55,249 nt of DNA from Cyanophora paradoxa (lineage: Eukaryota; Glaucocystophyceae; Cyanophorales; Cyanophoraceae). Under the pieces are notes generated by a model. It saw only the letters and a program-made list of their open reading frames with translations, did not search any database and was not told the DNA's origin. Location: the NCBI GenBank assembly GCA_004431415.1, contig QPMI01000678.1:1-55249 (forward strand), written 5' to 3'. Every line of letters starts with the position of its first letter. Position 1 is the first letter of the stretch. Made by a program: the position numbers and the translations under genes. Shown one piece after another: positions 10,854 through 23,100 of this stretch.

Positions 10854-11910
10854 GAGAAGTAAATACACGGAGACTCCATCACTACGCCCACTGACGACCT
10901 CACTCTCAACCTATCACCTACGGCCGCTCGCCGGGCCCTCGCGCCCGCCGCCGACCCGCCGTCGCCTGCGCGACTTGCGCCTCCACACGTCCCTCGCTAC
11001 CGCCGACACGCTCGCCTCCCGCCGCCACCGCTGCTCTTGCTCCCCCTGCCCTCTCTCGCCCGTTGCCCGAGTCGCCTTCCCCCACGGCCCCACCCTCCAC
11101 CCACTCTGCCCCTGCCATTCTGCTGATCTCCCGCTACCCCAGGGAGGGGACGGTGGTGCGGGCTGCCAGGTGGAAGGTCGTCAGTCGGCCGCTGAACCCA
11201 CCGGCGCCTGCCCCGGCCACGCGCCAGGCCGGGGCGGTCGGACCGCCGCGGAGGGGGCTCGTCATTGCCCGCGGCGGGGGGGAGGCGGTCGGCGGGCGGC
11301 TGGAAGCCCGGCGGAACGCGCCACTGGAACCTCCCTCCTCCGACCGCGGCTGCCCGACCCGGTCCTCCCCGTCCTTTCCCGCCGCCCAACGTCGCCCCAT
11401 GCCGTGCCCTCCTCCCTGCCCCCGTCCCCCCTTCCCCCGACCAATCTCCCCCGATGCTCTGAACCCGGCGGCTCCACCAGGCTTGCTCTCGCACGAGCGA
11501 GCCCCTGACCCGACCCGCCGTGCCGACGACACGGCGGGCCGTACTCTAGCGTGTACAGAGTGGCTAGATTATAGTGCGCCTTCTCGGAGGCCCTAGCTTA
11601 CTAGGCATAGCGCTAGCTACAGCTGCAGCTCACTTCGCTGCCGCAGTGCCCACCTCTGATTTCTACTCTCGTCCCTGGGTAGTCATCGATATCCCCTCTC
11701 CCGCGTAGGATCTTTCCTGTGCTGCAGCTCTAGAATTAGCCCCCTGGGTAGCTTTTCCAGTTCAACGGTTATTTCCACATCCGAGCTCCACCCGGTCCGA
11801 TGTCCGAAAGGCTTAGTCCCGTAGGCTCATCTCTCGACTTGACACAGATGGACACCTCAGTTATATCTCTAGCCATTTGTCTCGGTGTGTGCGAATTCAT
11901 TATAATTATG
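10854..11910. other. gene-less C-rich spacer between the direct repeats
   Basis: Only low-complexity Pro/Ser/Arg-rich frames are found on either strand. From about 11560 the base composition becomes more balanced, but I recognise neither an RNA gene nor a protein. Confidence 0.5.
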
Positions 11911-11989
11911 ACCACACCCCACCCCAGTCGCCAATTCTTCACCCCGCCTTTAATACGCTGGTTGGCTCATACGAGAAGTAAATACACGG
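11911..11989 (+). repeat. long direct repeat, copy 2
   Basis: This is the second copy of the segment at 10779, in the same orientation and 1132 bp downstream, with identity extending through AAATACACGG. It lies just beyond the stop codon of the minus-strand F-box gene. The sequence between the copies (10854-11910) is C/T-rich with no recognised gene. A small insertion bounded by direct repeats or a local duplication could explain the pair. Confidence 0.9.
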
Positions 11990-12047
11990 CTACAACGTGC
12001 GCCCGCGAGTGTCCTCGCTACAGGAGGGGGGTGGGTGGGGGTGGGTT

Positions 12048-12066
12048 GGGGGGGGGGGGGGGGGGG
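12048..12066. repeat. G19 homopolymer
   Basis: An uninterrupted run of 19 G follows several shorter G-runs (from about 12025), just past the stop codon of the minus-strand F-box gene. Assembly length may be uncertain here. Confidence 0.8.
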
Positions 12067-12090
12067 CGGTCTGCTGAAAAGGGTGGGTGA

Positions 12091-13301
12091 TCAATGTTGC
12101 TGTGGTAGCTTGTTCTTGGGGTAGTATACTTTGACGTCCTGGCGCCAGCCGCTGAGGACGCCCTTCGCCGCGCTGTACAGCAGCGCGTCGTCTGTGCCCA
12201 CGTGCATGTTGAGATGCGCGTTCAGGCCGCGGAGGCCCTGCGCAGGAAGGGTCCAGTTAGGGAGCGCCGCGCGGAGCGAGGGTTTCGTGGAGATGGTAAC
12301 TGACCTCGAGGACGAGCAGGTCCGCCCCGCTGTCCAAGAAGCACCGGATCTCCACGCGCCACGGAGACGAGCAGGCCGCGAGCGCCGCGACCTCCTCCGC
12401 CGCGAGGGGCCTCCTGATGAAGAGATTGAGCCGGTGGTCGGGGACGCGGGAGGCAACTGCGACGAAGTCCGCGAGGGCCGCCGGGTCCGTGCCGCCCGGG
12501 GCTGCGCACGCCGCGCTCAGAAATGGGCGGGGCGAGGGGTACACGATTCGACGGACCGTCGAGGACGAGAGAAAGGTCCTTGAAGGAGCGGGAGGCGCGC
12601 ACGGCGTCGGCGAGGCCGGCGATGAAGGGCGCCGCGCTCCCCGCGGCTCTCCTGAAGCGGATGTCGAGCCAGCCGAGCTTGGGGGCCGCCCCCAACGCCG
12701 CCACGTCCTCCCGAGAGACGTCGTCGTCGATCTGCGACAGCCTCGGCGGAAGCTCAAACCGGCAGGGGCGGCGGGGCTCACTTTGAAGCCCTCCAGGGAT
12801 CGCAGCTCGGGGAGGCGGGCCACGGCGCGGAGGTCCTCCCCGTTGAACTTGTAGCAGGGCCTGCGTAGCGACGTCGCTGAGCTGGACCGGTGTACTCCTG
12901 AGCAAAGCTGCAAGATCCGACAGACGTGACGGCTGGTTGAAGGACATCGGCCTTCTGGCGCACGCGCTCAGCTTGCGGAAGACGGAGACCTGGATGGTCC
13001 CCCGCCACGCCTTGCACACGCTGCCCCGGCAACTCAGCGATTTAGAATGATGCGGTGAGATCGAGGCGCTCAAAAGCGCACGGGCGAAGGGGCCACGCCT
13101 CCTCCAGCGAAAAGAAAGAGAAAATGTGCGCGAGGAGCTCGTCCGAGAGGTCGCCGATGCTCGCTTCGACTCGTTTCGCGACGCTCGACTCGTTCTCCTG
13201 CAGCGAAGTGTCATCGCCCGCAGGCCGGCGCGCGCGAGGCGGGAAGAGCGCGCGAAGCGCGAACTGACCGCGAGACGGCTCCGTTTCGCTGCGGGTTCCA
13301 T
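12091..13301 (-). CDS. F-box protein with leucine-rich C-terminal region
   Basis: The F-box domain recruits substrates to an SCF (Skp1-cullin) ubiquitin ligase. The F-box reads IGDLSDELLAHIFSFFSLEE, interrupted by a short intron, then continues VCKAWRGTIQVSVFRKL. Leu-rich segments follow (EDLRAVARLPELRSLEGF, VAALGAAPKLGWLDIRF, SFKDLSLVL), fitting an irregular LRR substrate-binding part. The last exon ends YYPKNKLPQQH. I chose the start at 13301 (MEPAAKRSRLA) because a GT-AG intron from there joins ENESSVAKRVEASIG in frame. An alternative start at 13497 is continuous without that intron. About five exons are inferred. The substrate cannot be guessed. Confidence 0.7.
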
Positions 13302-13656
13302 CCCTTTTGTCTGTGATGCTCTGATGCTGATTAGAGTGCTCGCTGCGCCGGAGCTCGGCCGGCCTGCATGCAGCTGATCTTCCCACGGGCGCAGGCGGTT
13401 TGAAAACTGCCGCAGTCAAGCCCAAGCAGATGACGCGCTGTACCCGGTAGGCTAGCCGGCTAGACGGCTCGCCCTTGCTTCGTGTGCACAGGATCATGAG
13501 CTAGCCCAGCAGCCTCACGATCAAGCTCATCTCGCATGCAAGATACACTACCGAAACCGGATGGGAGCCAGGGGCCGGGGAGAGGGGACGGGGCCCAGGG
13601 ACGGCAAGGGAAGGCGGGGGATCTGACGGGAAGGGGGGCCGGGGGACGGGGGCCGC

Positions 13657-16600
13657 TCACTCGTCGACGACGATCTTGTTGGCGACGCTCGAGAAGAGCG
13701 CGTTCGCCTCCTCGAGCCGCTGGCGGGCGGCGGCGGAGGCGGCGGCGCGGGCGGCGGCGGCGTCGGCGGCGATGCCGGCGGCGGCCTTGGCGGCCGGCAT
13801 CTTGAACTTGACGCGGAAGAGGCGCTCGCCGGCGGCCGCCTCCTGCGCCCCGCCGCGCAGCGCCTCGAGCTCCGGCGCCGCCTCCGCGCCGGCCTCGAGC
13901 TCGGGCCTCGGCACGAAGAAGAGGCGCGGGATCTCCGCCGCGCTCGGCGCCGCCAGCTGCAGCCGCACCGCCTCCTCCCCCGCGCGGCGGCGGCGGCGGC
14001 GGCGGCGGCCGCGGCCTCGTTCGCGGCGACGTCGGAGGGGTGCGGGCCGGCGAGGGGCTCCCGGAAGGCGTCGGCGGGGACGCCAAAGGCCGGCCTCTCC
14101 CGCCGCGGCAGGTACACCTCCGAGAGCGTCGGCAGCTCCCGCCGCGCCTCCCACGCCGCCACCCCGATCGGCTCGTCCACGGGGCGCGAGAGCGCCGGCA
14201 GCGGCGCCGCCGCCCGCAGCAGGTGGCACGGGTCGACCTCCGAGTACGGCCGCAGCGGCTGCAGCGCGAACACCGGCGGGTCCAGCTGCGCGGCGCGCGC
14301 CAGCTCGGCGGGGCCCAGAAGCACGGGAGGAGGGAAGGAGGGTAGGGGGGTACCAGGTCGGAGAGTGTGTCGAGGATGGGGGCCTTGAAGAACTCCTCCG
14401 GGGCGGAGATGGGCGGCGGGCCCGTCGCCGCGCCCCGCGGCGCTGCGTGGGGGACAGTGCCCAGTCAGCAACCCCTCAAGCCCCGGGGCGGGGCGGGGCG
14501 GGGGCGGGGCGGACCGAGGATGCCGGCCTCGTCGAGGGCGCCGACGCGGAGCTGGCGCGCCGCCTCCGTCGCCGGGAAGACCGGCAGCGCCGGCGTCTGC
14601 TGCGCCTGCTCCCCCCGCGTCGGCGGGATGCATGGGGGAGGGGGAAAGCACGGGGAGGGGGGCACGGGACCTTGTGGGAGAGGAGCTTGTACTGGAGGGG
14701 CACCTTGACGGGGGCCTTGTCGACGGCGGGGCGCTCGAGGGCCGGCTTGATCTCCACGGGGGCGCGCTTCTCGGCGTCCCCCGAGTCGCGCGGGGGCGGC
14801 CCGAAGGGGTCGTGGTACATGGCCCCGGGGGGGATGGAGAAGGGGAGGCCCGAGCCGGTGGAGGCGCCGCTGGCGAGGGCGGAGAGGAAGTGGGCCGTAT
14901 CCTCGGAGAAGGGGTCCGCCCCGGGGCCGTCCAGCGGCACCAGCCGCAGCAGCGGCCGCGGCCCGTGCCTCGCCGCCGGCGTCGCCCGCCCGCTCGCCGA
15001 GGGGGCCAGGGCGGCGGCGGGGGAGGAGGAGGAGGGGGAGGGGGAGGCGGAGGGGTCGTGGGCGAGCGGGGAGGAGAGGGGGGCGCGGAGGCGGTGGCCG
15101 GCGGCCTCGAGGAAGGCGCGGATGCGGCGGAGGACGCGGTGCAGGCGGCGCGAGAGGATCACGCGGTACGCCGCCTGCCGGAACCGCCCCAGCACCGCCG
15201 CCCGCTTCCGGTTCGTGTCGTTCAGCTTCGGCCCGTCCCACGTCGGCACGTGCCAGCGCGCCCGGTCCCCCGCCGGCCGCTCCACCCGCCCGCCCGCCCC
15301 GCCCGGCACCCGCGTCGAGACGCGCGCCAGCGACGCCGCCAGCGCCTCCCGCGCCTCCCGCTCCGCCGTCTTCCGCCGGCCCTCCAGCACCGCTGCGCGC
15401 CCGGCCCGTGAGCGGCGCCGCGGAGGGCTGGGGCGGCTGGGCGGGCGGGGCGGGGGTGCGGGGGCGGACCCTCGCGGTGCTCCTCGGAGAGCGGGGCGTC
15501 CCCGACGCAGACGAACCAGCGCAGGTCCTTGCTCTTCTCCAGCTCCACCGCCGCCCGGTACGCGCTGCGCCGTCGCGCGTCAGCGGCCCCGCGCCGCCGG
15601 GGCGGGGCGGGCGGGGCGGGGCGGGGCGGGGCGGGCGCGCCTCTCGAAGGCGATCTCGCGCTCCTTGCGGCGGCGGCCGGCGGCCTGCCCGGGGTGGCCG
15701 GCGTCGCGGCCGAGGCGGCGTCCAGCGGGCCCGGGTCGCCCCCGCTGTCCGCGTGCAGCAGCGCCGCCAGCGCCGCCGCCGCCGCGGGGTCCCCCTCCTG
15801 CGCGTGCGCCGCCCGCGAGCCCCGCCTGCCCCGCGACGCGTCCGTGCCCCGCTGCTGCTGCTGCTGCTCCCGCTGCTGCGCCAGCGCCAGCTGCGCCCCC
15901 CGAGTGTCAGAGACGCGGGGCGCAGGCGGCAGCGGCGCGCGCCTTGAGCTGCTTGATGGACATCTTGCCCTTCTGCTGGTTGAGGACGTAGGCGACGGTG
16001 GCGTGGCCCTTGAGCGGCTCGGCCGGCACGAAGACCCCGTCCACGTCCCGCTCCGGCTGCTCCATCGCCGCCTCCAGCGGCGGCGCCCCCGCCGGCGGCA
16101 CCGAGTCCGGGAAGAGGAGGCCGGCGGGGAGGGACGAGAGGGGATCCCCCGCCGCCCCGCCGCCCCCGCCGCGCGGCTTCAGGGAGACGGCGGCCCCGTA
16201 GTCGTCCAGGGTGCCCGGCGCGGCGCCGGCGACGCGCTTGCCCGAGCGCACGAGCGTCGCCGCGAGCTCCCGCGGGTCGCCCCCCGCGGCCAGCTCCTTC
16301 AGCGAGGCCGTCCCCGTCGCCGCGCCCGCCTCCTCGCTCCTCCGCTGCCGCGCCTGCATCGTCTGCGTCAACAGGTGCGTCCTGCGGCGGCGCGTCAGGC
16401 AGAGCTACGGAAAGGAGAGGGGGGAGGGGCGGGGCGGGCGCGCCTGGTGATGCCCGGGGAGGAGGAGCCGGTGACGGTGCAGAGGACGGGCTCGAATCCG
16501 AATTGGGCGACGTTGATGCTCATCTCCATGGACACGGTGGCGAGCACCGAGGGCCGGTAGTCGATGCAGACCTCCACGTGCCCGTTCCCCGGCACGACGC

Positions 16601-17456
16601 CCCGCAGCGGCGAAACCCGGAAGTCCGGGTGCGGCCGCGTGATCGTGATCTCGAACTCGAAGTGCACTGGCACCTTGCACGTCAGCGGAATCACACGCGT
16701 CGTCCTGCGGCGGGGCGGGGCGGGGCGCGCGTCGGCGCGGGGAGCTGGGGAGGGGCGGGCGGGCTCCGGGCGCACGTCTCGGAGATGGGGCAGTCGCCGA
16801 GGTCGACGAAGCGCGGGAAGACGTTCTCGTTCATGACGGGGTACGCGTGGATGGGCACCAGGATGTTCTCGTCCTCGGCGTGCACGCGCACCGAGTCGTA
16901 GTAGTAGCGCCACTCGTCCGGCGTGAACTCCACCTCGATGTCCTCGCCCATGCCCGGCGCCAGGTGGCCCTGCGCGCCGCTCAGACCGCGCCGCACCGGC
17001 CACCGCGCGCGGCGACAGGCCCACCTTCTTGTTCACATTGATCCGGAAGAAGGGCGTGGACGGCGGCAGGATGACGAGCCGACGGCTCGAGCCCGACATG
17101 TTCACGACACGCAGCGTCTGCGTGTGTGTCTGCCCCACCTGGTAGCCCGCGAAGTGCATCATCGCCGGGTTGGCCTCTGCACCCAGCGTGAGAGGCGCGG
17201 CGAGACTCGGTGCGGCTCTCGCACCGATGATGGCCGTCTTGCCCAGCTTGGCGAAGACATCTGCCGCATGTGTTAGCTACTGCCTTTCACGGCAGCTAGG
17301 GTGCGCACTGTTGTCTACGACGGGGTTGGGCCTTTCGACTCTGGGCTCGTCCGCCACCAGGCGTGTAGGGATGCTGAGCGTCGCCCCATCCACAGAGAGC
17401 GTCACTGGCTGGTCCAGGCGCGCCGACATCGGCGCTTGCTGGACCGCGGCCGCCAT
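13657..17456 (-). CDS. CFAP221: CFAP221/PCDP1-like central-apparatus protein
   Basis: CFAP221 (PCDP1, FAP221) is a calmodulin-binding protein of the C1d projection of the motile-cilium central apparatus. The N-terminal MSP/HYDIN-like beta-sandwich region (about 17170-16440) reads FAGYQVGQTHTQTLRVVNMS, then FTPDEWRYYYDSVRVHAEDE, LVPIHAYPVMNENVFPRF and CKVPVHFEFEITITRPHPDF, closely resembling animal PCDP1. Downstream are VAYVLNQQKGKMS (about 15980), LRWFVCVGDAPLSEEH (about 15510) and a basic helix WDGPKLNDTNRKRAAVLGRF (about 15230). The C-terminus is SSVANKIVVDE. The first intron is a 47-nt GT-AG intron near 17260-17306 with a CTAAC branch-like site. Start at 17456 (MAAAVQQAPMSARL). Divergent from IFT139. 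Confidence 0.8.
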
Positions 17457-17757
17457 CTCGCCCTGTCTGCTGCGCTAAGCTATTACTTCGCGCATGGATC
17501 GCTTTGCCTGCTTCAAATCGCCTCCAGCAGCGCAGCTAGTGGCCTAGAAGACTTGTTCCCTTTCAGGCTTGACTGACAGGGGTACGCGTGCAAACAAGTT
17601 CGAGCAAAGACCAAGCAGAACGGCCCGGATTGAGAGCAGCGAACGCGGCCGGCACATATACATTCTCCGCGTTTTGCCGCCCTCGCGGCGACCGCTTTAG
17701 CCTGCAGTTCGAGCGGCGCTGGGCCCATCTTGAGCAGCGGCGGCGCCGTCAGCGAGG
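17457..17757. promoter_or_regulatory. shared divergent promoter of CFAP221 and IFT139
   Basis: 301 bp separate the inferred start codons of two ciliary genes transcribed away from each other. A TATA-like CACATATACAT lies near 17651, closer to the IFT139 start. I looked for an RFX X-box-type imperfect palindrome and did not see a convincing one. Both 5' UTRs must be short. Confidence 0.55.
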
Positions 17758-20700
17758 ATGTCGTCAGACGTGCTCGCACTTGTCAACTTCTACGCAAGAG
17801 AGGGCCTATACCGACATCTGCAGACGGTATGCTCGGAAGTGCTGAAGAAGCGGGCCGGAGAGCCCACGCTCATGTTCTGGCGCGCGTATGGCATGGTTAT
17901 GGAAGGTCTGGCGTCTAGCTGCGCGGCGGGCTCGCGGCTCGCGCGCAGGGTCCGTCTGATGTGCTCTGGCGCAGGGAGCGTGAACGAGGGCATCCGCGAG
18001 TATGAGCAGCTGCTAAACCGGAAGGAGATTGCCCTGGCCGTTTATGCCGGCCTGGCTCACGCCCACCAGAACAGCCGGACCGTTGGTGCGTGGGCCCTCC
18101 CACCTCATGGCCCTGCCGCCCAGCGCCGAAAGGGCCGCCCGCAGACCGCGAGGCGTTGCGGGACATGCAGTCGAGGATGCAGGCCGAGGAGCGGGTCGCA
18201 CCGGAGAAGGCGCTGCTGCAAGCGGCGACGCTCCTCTGGCACACGAAGAGCTTCGACAAGGCCCGCGACTACGCCAACCTGGTGCGTGCCGCGCGCCCCG
18301 CGCACGGCCTTGCGCGCCTGTCGCGGCGCCCCCCACCGACGCGCTGCGCAGGCGCACCAGCAGGCGCAGGGCGCGAGCGCGCAGGCGCTCATCCTGCGCG
18401 GCTGGATCGACCTGACGTGCGGGAAGCAGTCCTACGCGGACCGCGCGATGGAGTACTTCGACAAGGCGCTGGACGCGAGCGCGCCGTCGTCGTCGCCGGT
18501 CGGGGACGCGCCGGCGCCGCGCAAGAAGGAGCTCGAGGCGCTGCTCGGCAAGGCCAAGTGCCTCGAGCTCAAGGGCCAGTACGCCCCGGCGCTGGACGTC
18601 CTCACCCAAGTCGTCGTCTCCTACGGCTGGTTCCAGCCCGCCCTCACCGAGAAGGTCCGGCCCCCGCCGCCCTGCCCCGCGCCGCCCGCGCGGGCCCCGA
18701 GCCTTGGGCGCAGGCGAAGATCCTGCTGGCGATGAACAACTGGGAGGAGGCGCTGGAGACGGCGCAGCGGGTGCTGGCGAACGACGGGCAGAACATCGAG
18801 GCGCTGCGGGTGGCGGTGACCTTCGTGCTCGTCCGCGAGGCGCGCTACAGCGTCGCCGCCGCCCGCGCCGCCGACCTCCTCGACGCCATCGACCGCCTCG
18901 AGCCCAAGAACGCCATCGTGCGCCCCGCGCGGGGGCGTGCGGGCTTGGGGCGGGCGCCGCCTGACGCGGCCGGCAGCTGTACACGACGGTGGCGCGGCCG
19001 CTGGCGCGCATCGCCGGCCGCAACGCCGCCGTCCTGCAGCACACCGAGGCGATGCTCGACCGGGCCCGCAAGATCAGCCCCGACAGGCGAGGCCGCCCCG
19101 GCCCCCGCCCTCCGCCGCCCCGCGCTCCCGCACTGACGCCGGCCCGGGGGACCGCAGCGCGGAGGTCCTCACGGAGTACGCGACGCAGCTGCTGATGACG
19201 GGCAACCTGCAGGAGGCCGCCAAGGTGCGGGCCGCGCGGGCGGCCCCCGGAAAGAGTGGAGTAGCTCAGCGTTTTCGCGCGCGCAGGCGTTCCGGCAGGC
19301 GTCGAAGGTGGACGAGACGTCGACGGGGGCGCTGTACGGGGTCATCAAGTGCCAGATCCTCTCGGGCTCCCTCGAGGACGCCGCCCAGCAGCTCGAGTTC
19401 CTCTCCGAGATCCAGGCCCGCCCGCCCGCCCGCCTCGGCCCCCCGGGCCGGCCCCGCCCCACCCCCCGCCGCCTCGCTGACGGGCCCCGCCGCGCAGCAA
19501 TCGTTCGGGAAGTCGCCGGACATGGCGCTGCTCTCGGCGATGCTGGCGTGGCGCAAGGAGCGGAACGCGGAGCAGGCGGGGCAGCACCTGAAGGAGGCGC
19601 TGCGGATGCACACGCAGTCGGTGAAGGGCGTCCCCATGGGCCACGACTTCTTCGTGCAGTACAACCCGGACTTCATGGTCGAGATCGCCCGCGAGTACCT
19701 CCAGCACAGCGGCTCGGAGCCACTCGAGGCCGGAGAGCAGGCCGGGCCCGCCCTCCGCCTCGCCATCTCCTGCCTAGAGCAGGTCATCCAGAAGGTCCCC
19801 GGCCTGCTGGACGCCCAGCTCACCCTGGCCCGCGCCCGCTACATCGCCAACGACACGGACGGGGCCCAGCGGACGCTCGCCGTCGTGCTGCGGCTGGAGC
19901 CGGCGCTGGCGGACGCGCACCTGCTGCTGGCGCAGATCCTGCTGAACCAGGACAAGTTCAAGCAGGCCGGCCAGGCGCTCGAGCAGGCGCTCGCGCACGA
20001 CTTCGGGGTGCGGGACGTGCCGCCCTACCACCTCATCAAGGCCCGCGTCGCCGAGGCGCAGGGCGACCTCGAGGGCGCCCTCAAGATCCTCGAGGGCGCC
20101 TTCGGCCTCCCCGGCGTCCGCACCGCCGGCCGCGGCGGGCCCGCCTCGGCCTCCTTCAAGCGCGCCGAGAAGGCCGGCGCGGCGGCGGGGAGCGGGGCGG
20201 CGAAGGCGCCGCAGCCGGTGACGCTCCAGGACCGGGCCTCGATCTACCTGGCGCTGGCGCGCGTGCACACGCGGCTCAACCACATCCACGAGGCGACCAA
20301 GGTGATCGGGGACGCCCAGCACGAGTTCAAGGGCACCACGGAGGAGACGCGCGTCACGATCGCCAGCTGCGAGCTCGCGCTGCAGCGGGGCGAGGTCGAG
20401 GCGGCGCTCTCCATGCTCCGCTCCGTCCCCGCCGAGTCCCCGAGCTACGTCAAGGCCCGCACGGTGATGGCGGACGTCTACCTGAAGCACCGGAGCGACC
20501 AGCGGGCGTACAAGGAGTGCTACCGGGAGCTGGCGGAGCGGACGCCCACGCTGCAGAACCTCGTGGCCCTCGCCGAGGCCTACCTGCGCGTGCAGGAGCC
20601 CGAGCGCGCCATCGAGACCTACGAGAGCGCCCTCAAGCGCTTCCCCCAGGAGGCCTCCCTCAAGTCCCGCATCGGCCCGCCCCGCGCCCCGCGCCCCGCG

Positions 20701-23100
20701 CCCCGCCCGCCCCCGCTCCACGGGCCGGCCCTGACGCGCGCGCAGGCAAGTGCCTGATCTCGACGCACGACTACGCGCGGGCCATCCAGTACTACCGCTC
20801 GGCCGTCGACGCCGACCCCTCCAAGGCTCGCCCCCGCCCCCGCCCCCGCCCCCGGCGCCGCCCCGCCGCGCTGAGCGGCGGGGCAGATGGAGCTGCGGTA
20901 CGACCTGGCGGAGCTCTACACGCGGCTGCAGAAGTACGACCTCGCGGAGCAGTGCATCCGCGACGCCATCGACCAGGCGCGCCCGCCCCCGCGCACCGCG
21001 GCGAGCCCCCGCGGAGGCGCCCCGCCTGACGGGCGCCGGGGCGCAGCCGAAGGACGACAGCGACGTGGAGGCGCTGATCCTGGACGTCAAGTGCCACCTG
21101 CTGCTCGCGCAGGTCCACAAGGGCGCCGGCAAGCAGCCGGCCGCAGTCGAGGCCCTCGGCAAGGCCCGCTCCATCCAGAACAGCGTCCTCACGCGCACCG
21201 GCGCCCGCGGGGACAACGAGGCCGGGCGGGCGCAGCGGCAGCAGGCGGCGGCGATCTGCCACACGCTCGCCGTGTACCACGAGGAGGCGCGGGACCTCGA
21301 CAAGGCCGTCGCGTACTACAACGAGGCCCTCAAGCACGACGAGGCGGACGAGAAGACGATGGTGGCGCTCGCGAAGCTGCAGCTGGCGCGGGGCGAGCTG
21401 GACGGGGCGCAGCAGCAGTGCAGCGCGATGCTGCGGATCGACGCGAACCACGAGGAGGCCTCGATGATGCTCTCAGAGGCGATGTTCCGCAAGAACGAGT
21501 TCGACGCCGCCATCTACCACTTCCAGCAGCTGCTGGACCGGAAGCCCTCGAACTACACCGCCCTCTCCAAGCTCCTCCCGCTCCTGCGCCGCGCGGGGCG
21601 CCTGCCCGAGGCCCTCCGCCTCTTCAAGGCCGCCGAGCGCGCCAGCGCCCGCGCCGCCGCCGACGCCGGCTTCCACTACTGCCGCGGCCTCTACTTCCGG
21701 TGCGCCCGCCCCGCCCCCGCCCCTCGAGGCCCTCCCCCTCTCGCTCCCGCCGAGCGCGGGGCGGCGGGGCAGGTACATGAGCAACGTGCACGAGGCGCTG
21801 CGGGAGCTGAACCTGGCGCGCAAGGACGGCGAGTGGGGCGAGCGCGCCCTCACCAACATGATCGAGCTCTACATCGCGCGCCCCGCCCCCCGCCCCGCCC
21901 CGCCCCGCCCCCCGCCGCCTTCCGCGGCCGCTGACGCGGGGCCGGCAGAACCCGGACAACGAGACGCTGTTCGAGGAGGCGGTGGACGGGCCGGCGCCGG
22001 CGGGGAAGGAGGCGTCGGAGAACGTGCGGGCGGTGGAGCGGCTGCTGCAGGAGGCGAGCAAGAAGTACGGGGGCCCCGGGCAGGTGCAGCAGAAGCCGCT
22101 CAAGTACATGGTCCTCGAGTGCTACGCCATGATGGCCACCAAGAACAAGCAGCGGGTTGAGGACGCCCTCAACAAGTGCCGCCCCGCGCAGCCCGCAGGC
22201 CCTGCCCCGCCCCGCGGCGCCCCTGACCCCCCGGGCAGGTACGTCGACATCTTCCAGTACGACAAGGACCACGTCGGGGCCCTCCTCGGTCCGCTGCCCC
22301 AGCCCCGCCCCGCCCCCGCCCCCGCCCCGCGCTCACGCCGCGAGGGCCGGCAGGGATGGCGACGGCGTACATGCAGCTGAAGCAGACGCCCAAGGCGCGG
22401 AACCACCTGAAGCGCATCGCGAAGATGAACTACGGGCCCGAGGACGGCGACGACTTCGAGCGCGCCTGGCTCATGCTCGCCCAGATCTACGTCGACGTGC
22501 GCCCCCGCCCGCCCGCCCCCTCACGGGCGGCCCCTGACGGGGCGGGGCGGGCGCAGGGCGGGAAGATGGACCTGGCGCAGGAGCTCTGCAAGCGGGCGCT
22601 GGCCGCCAACAAGTCCTGCGCCAAGGCCTGGGAGATGCTCGGCACCATCCTCGAAAAGGAGCAGGCCTACAAGTGCCCCCGCATCCCCCCAACCCCTCTC
22701 CCGGCACATCGTTCCCTTTTAACGGCGGCTGACCGCCCGATTCTCCGACAGGGACGCGGCGGACCACTACGAGAACGCGTGGAAGCTCACCAGCGAGCAG
22801 AGCTGCGGTGCGCGCGTGCCCCCACGTGCACCTACGCGCGCACCGCGTACCCCCCGGCGAGCCCTCCCGCGCAGGGATCGGCTTCAAGCTGGCCTTCAAC
22901 TACCTCAAGGCGAAGCGCTTCGTGGAGGCCATCGACATCTGCCACAAGGCGCGGCCCCCGCCGGCACCCCGCCGCGGCGGCCCTCGGCGCCTCGCTGATC
23001 GGGGCTAGGGCGGCGCCTGCAGGTGCTGGCGATCGACCCCGAGTACCCCAAGATCCGGGGGGAGGTCCTCGTCAAGGCCCGCATGGCCCTCCGCGCCTGA
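17758..23100 (+). CDS. IFT139: intraflagellar transport protein IFT139 (TTC21-type TPR protein)
   Basis: IFT139 is a subunit of the IFT-A complex, which drives retrograde transport and membrane-protein entry in cilia. The protein starts at the ATG at 17758 ([20 protein letters not shown]). TPR helices run throughout, for example [49 protein letters not shown] and [13 protein letters not shown]. It ends [18 protein letters not shown] at 23100, as IFT139 proteins do. I infer about 20 exons. Of 19 introns traced, 7 have a GC rather than GT donor (for example 20675-20745, 20826-20886, 20977-21046, 21876-21948 and 22949-23022). Introns are C-rich with CTGAC-like branch sites. The length (about 1300 residues) fits the family. 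Confidence 0.93.

Noticed and set aside
13676-15991. 771-codon plus-strand open frame
   Set aside because: It is antisense to CFAP221 and consists of Arg/Ala/Pro low complexity with no conserved motif.
17457-17757. RFX X-box in the ciliary divergent promoter
   Set aside because: No imperfect GTNRCC/RGYAAC palindrome with 1-3 nt spacing was found on reading both strands.
19774-21303. 509-codon minus-strand open frame
   Set aside because: It is antisense to the IFT139 TPR exons. It is a mirror artefact of GC-rich coding sequence.
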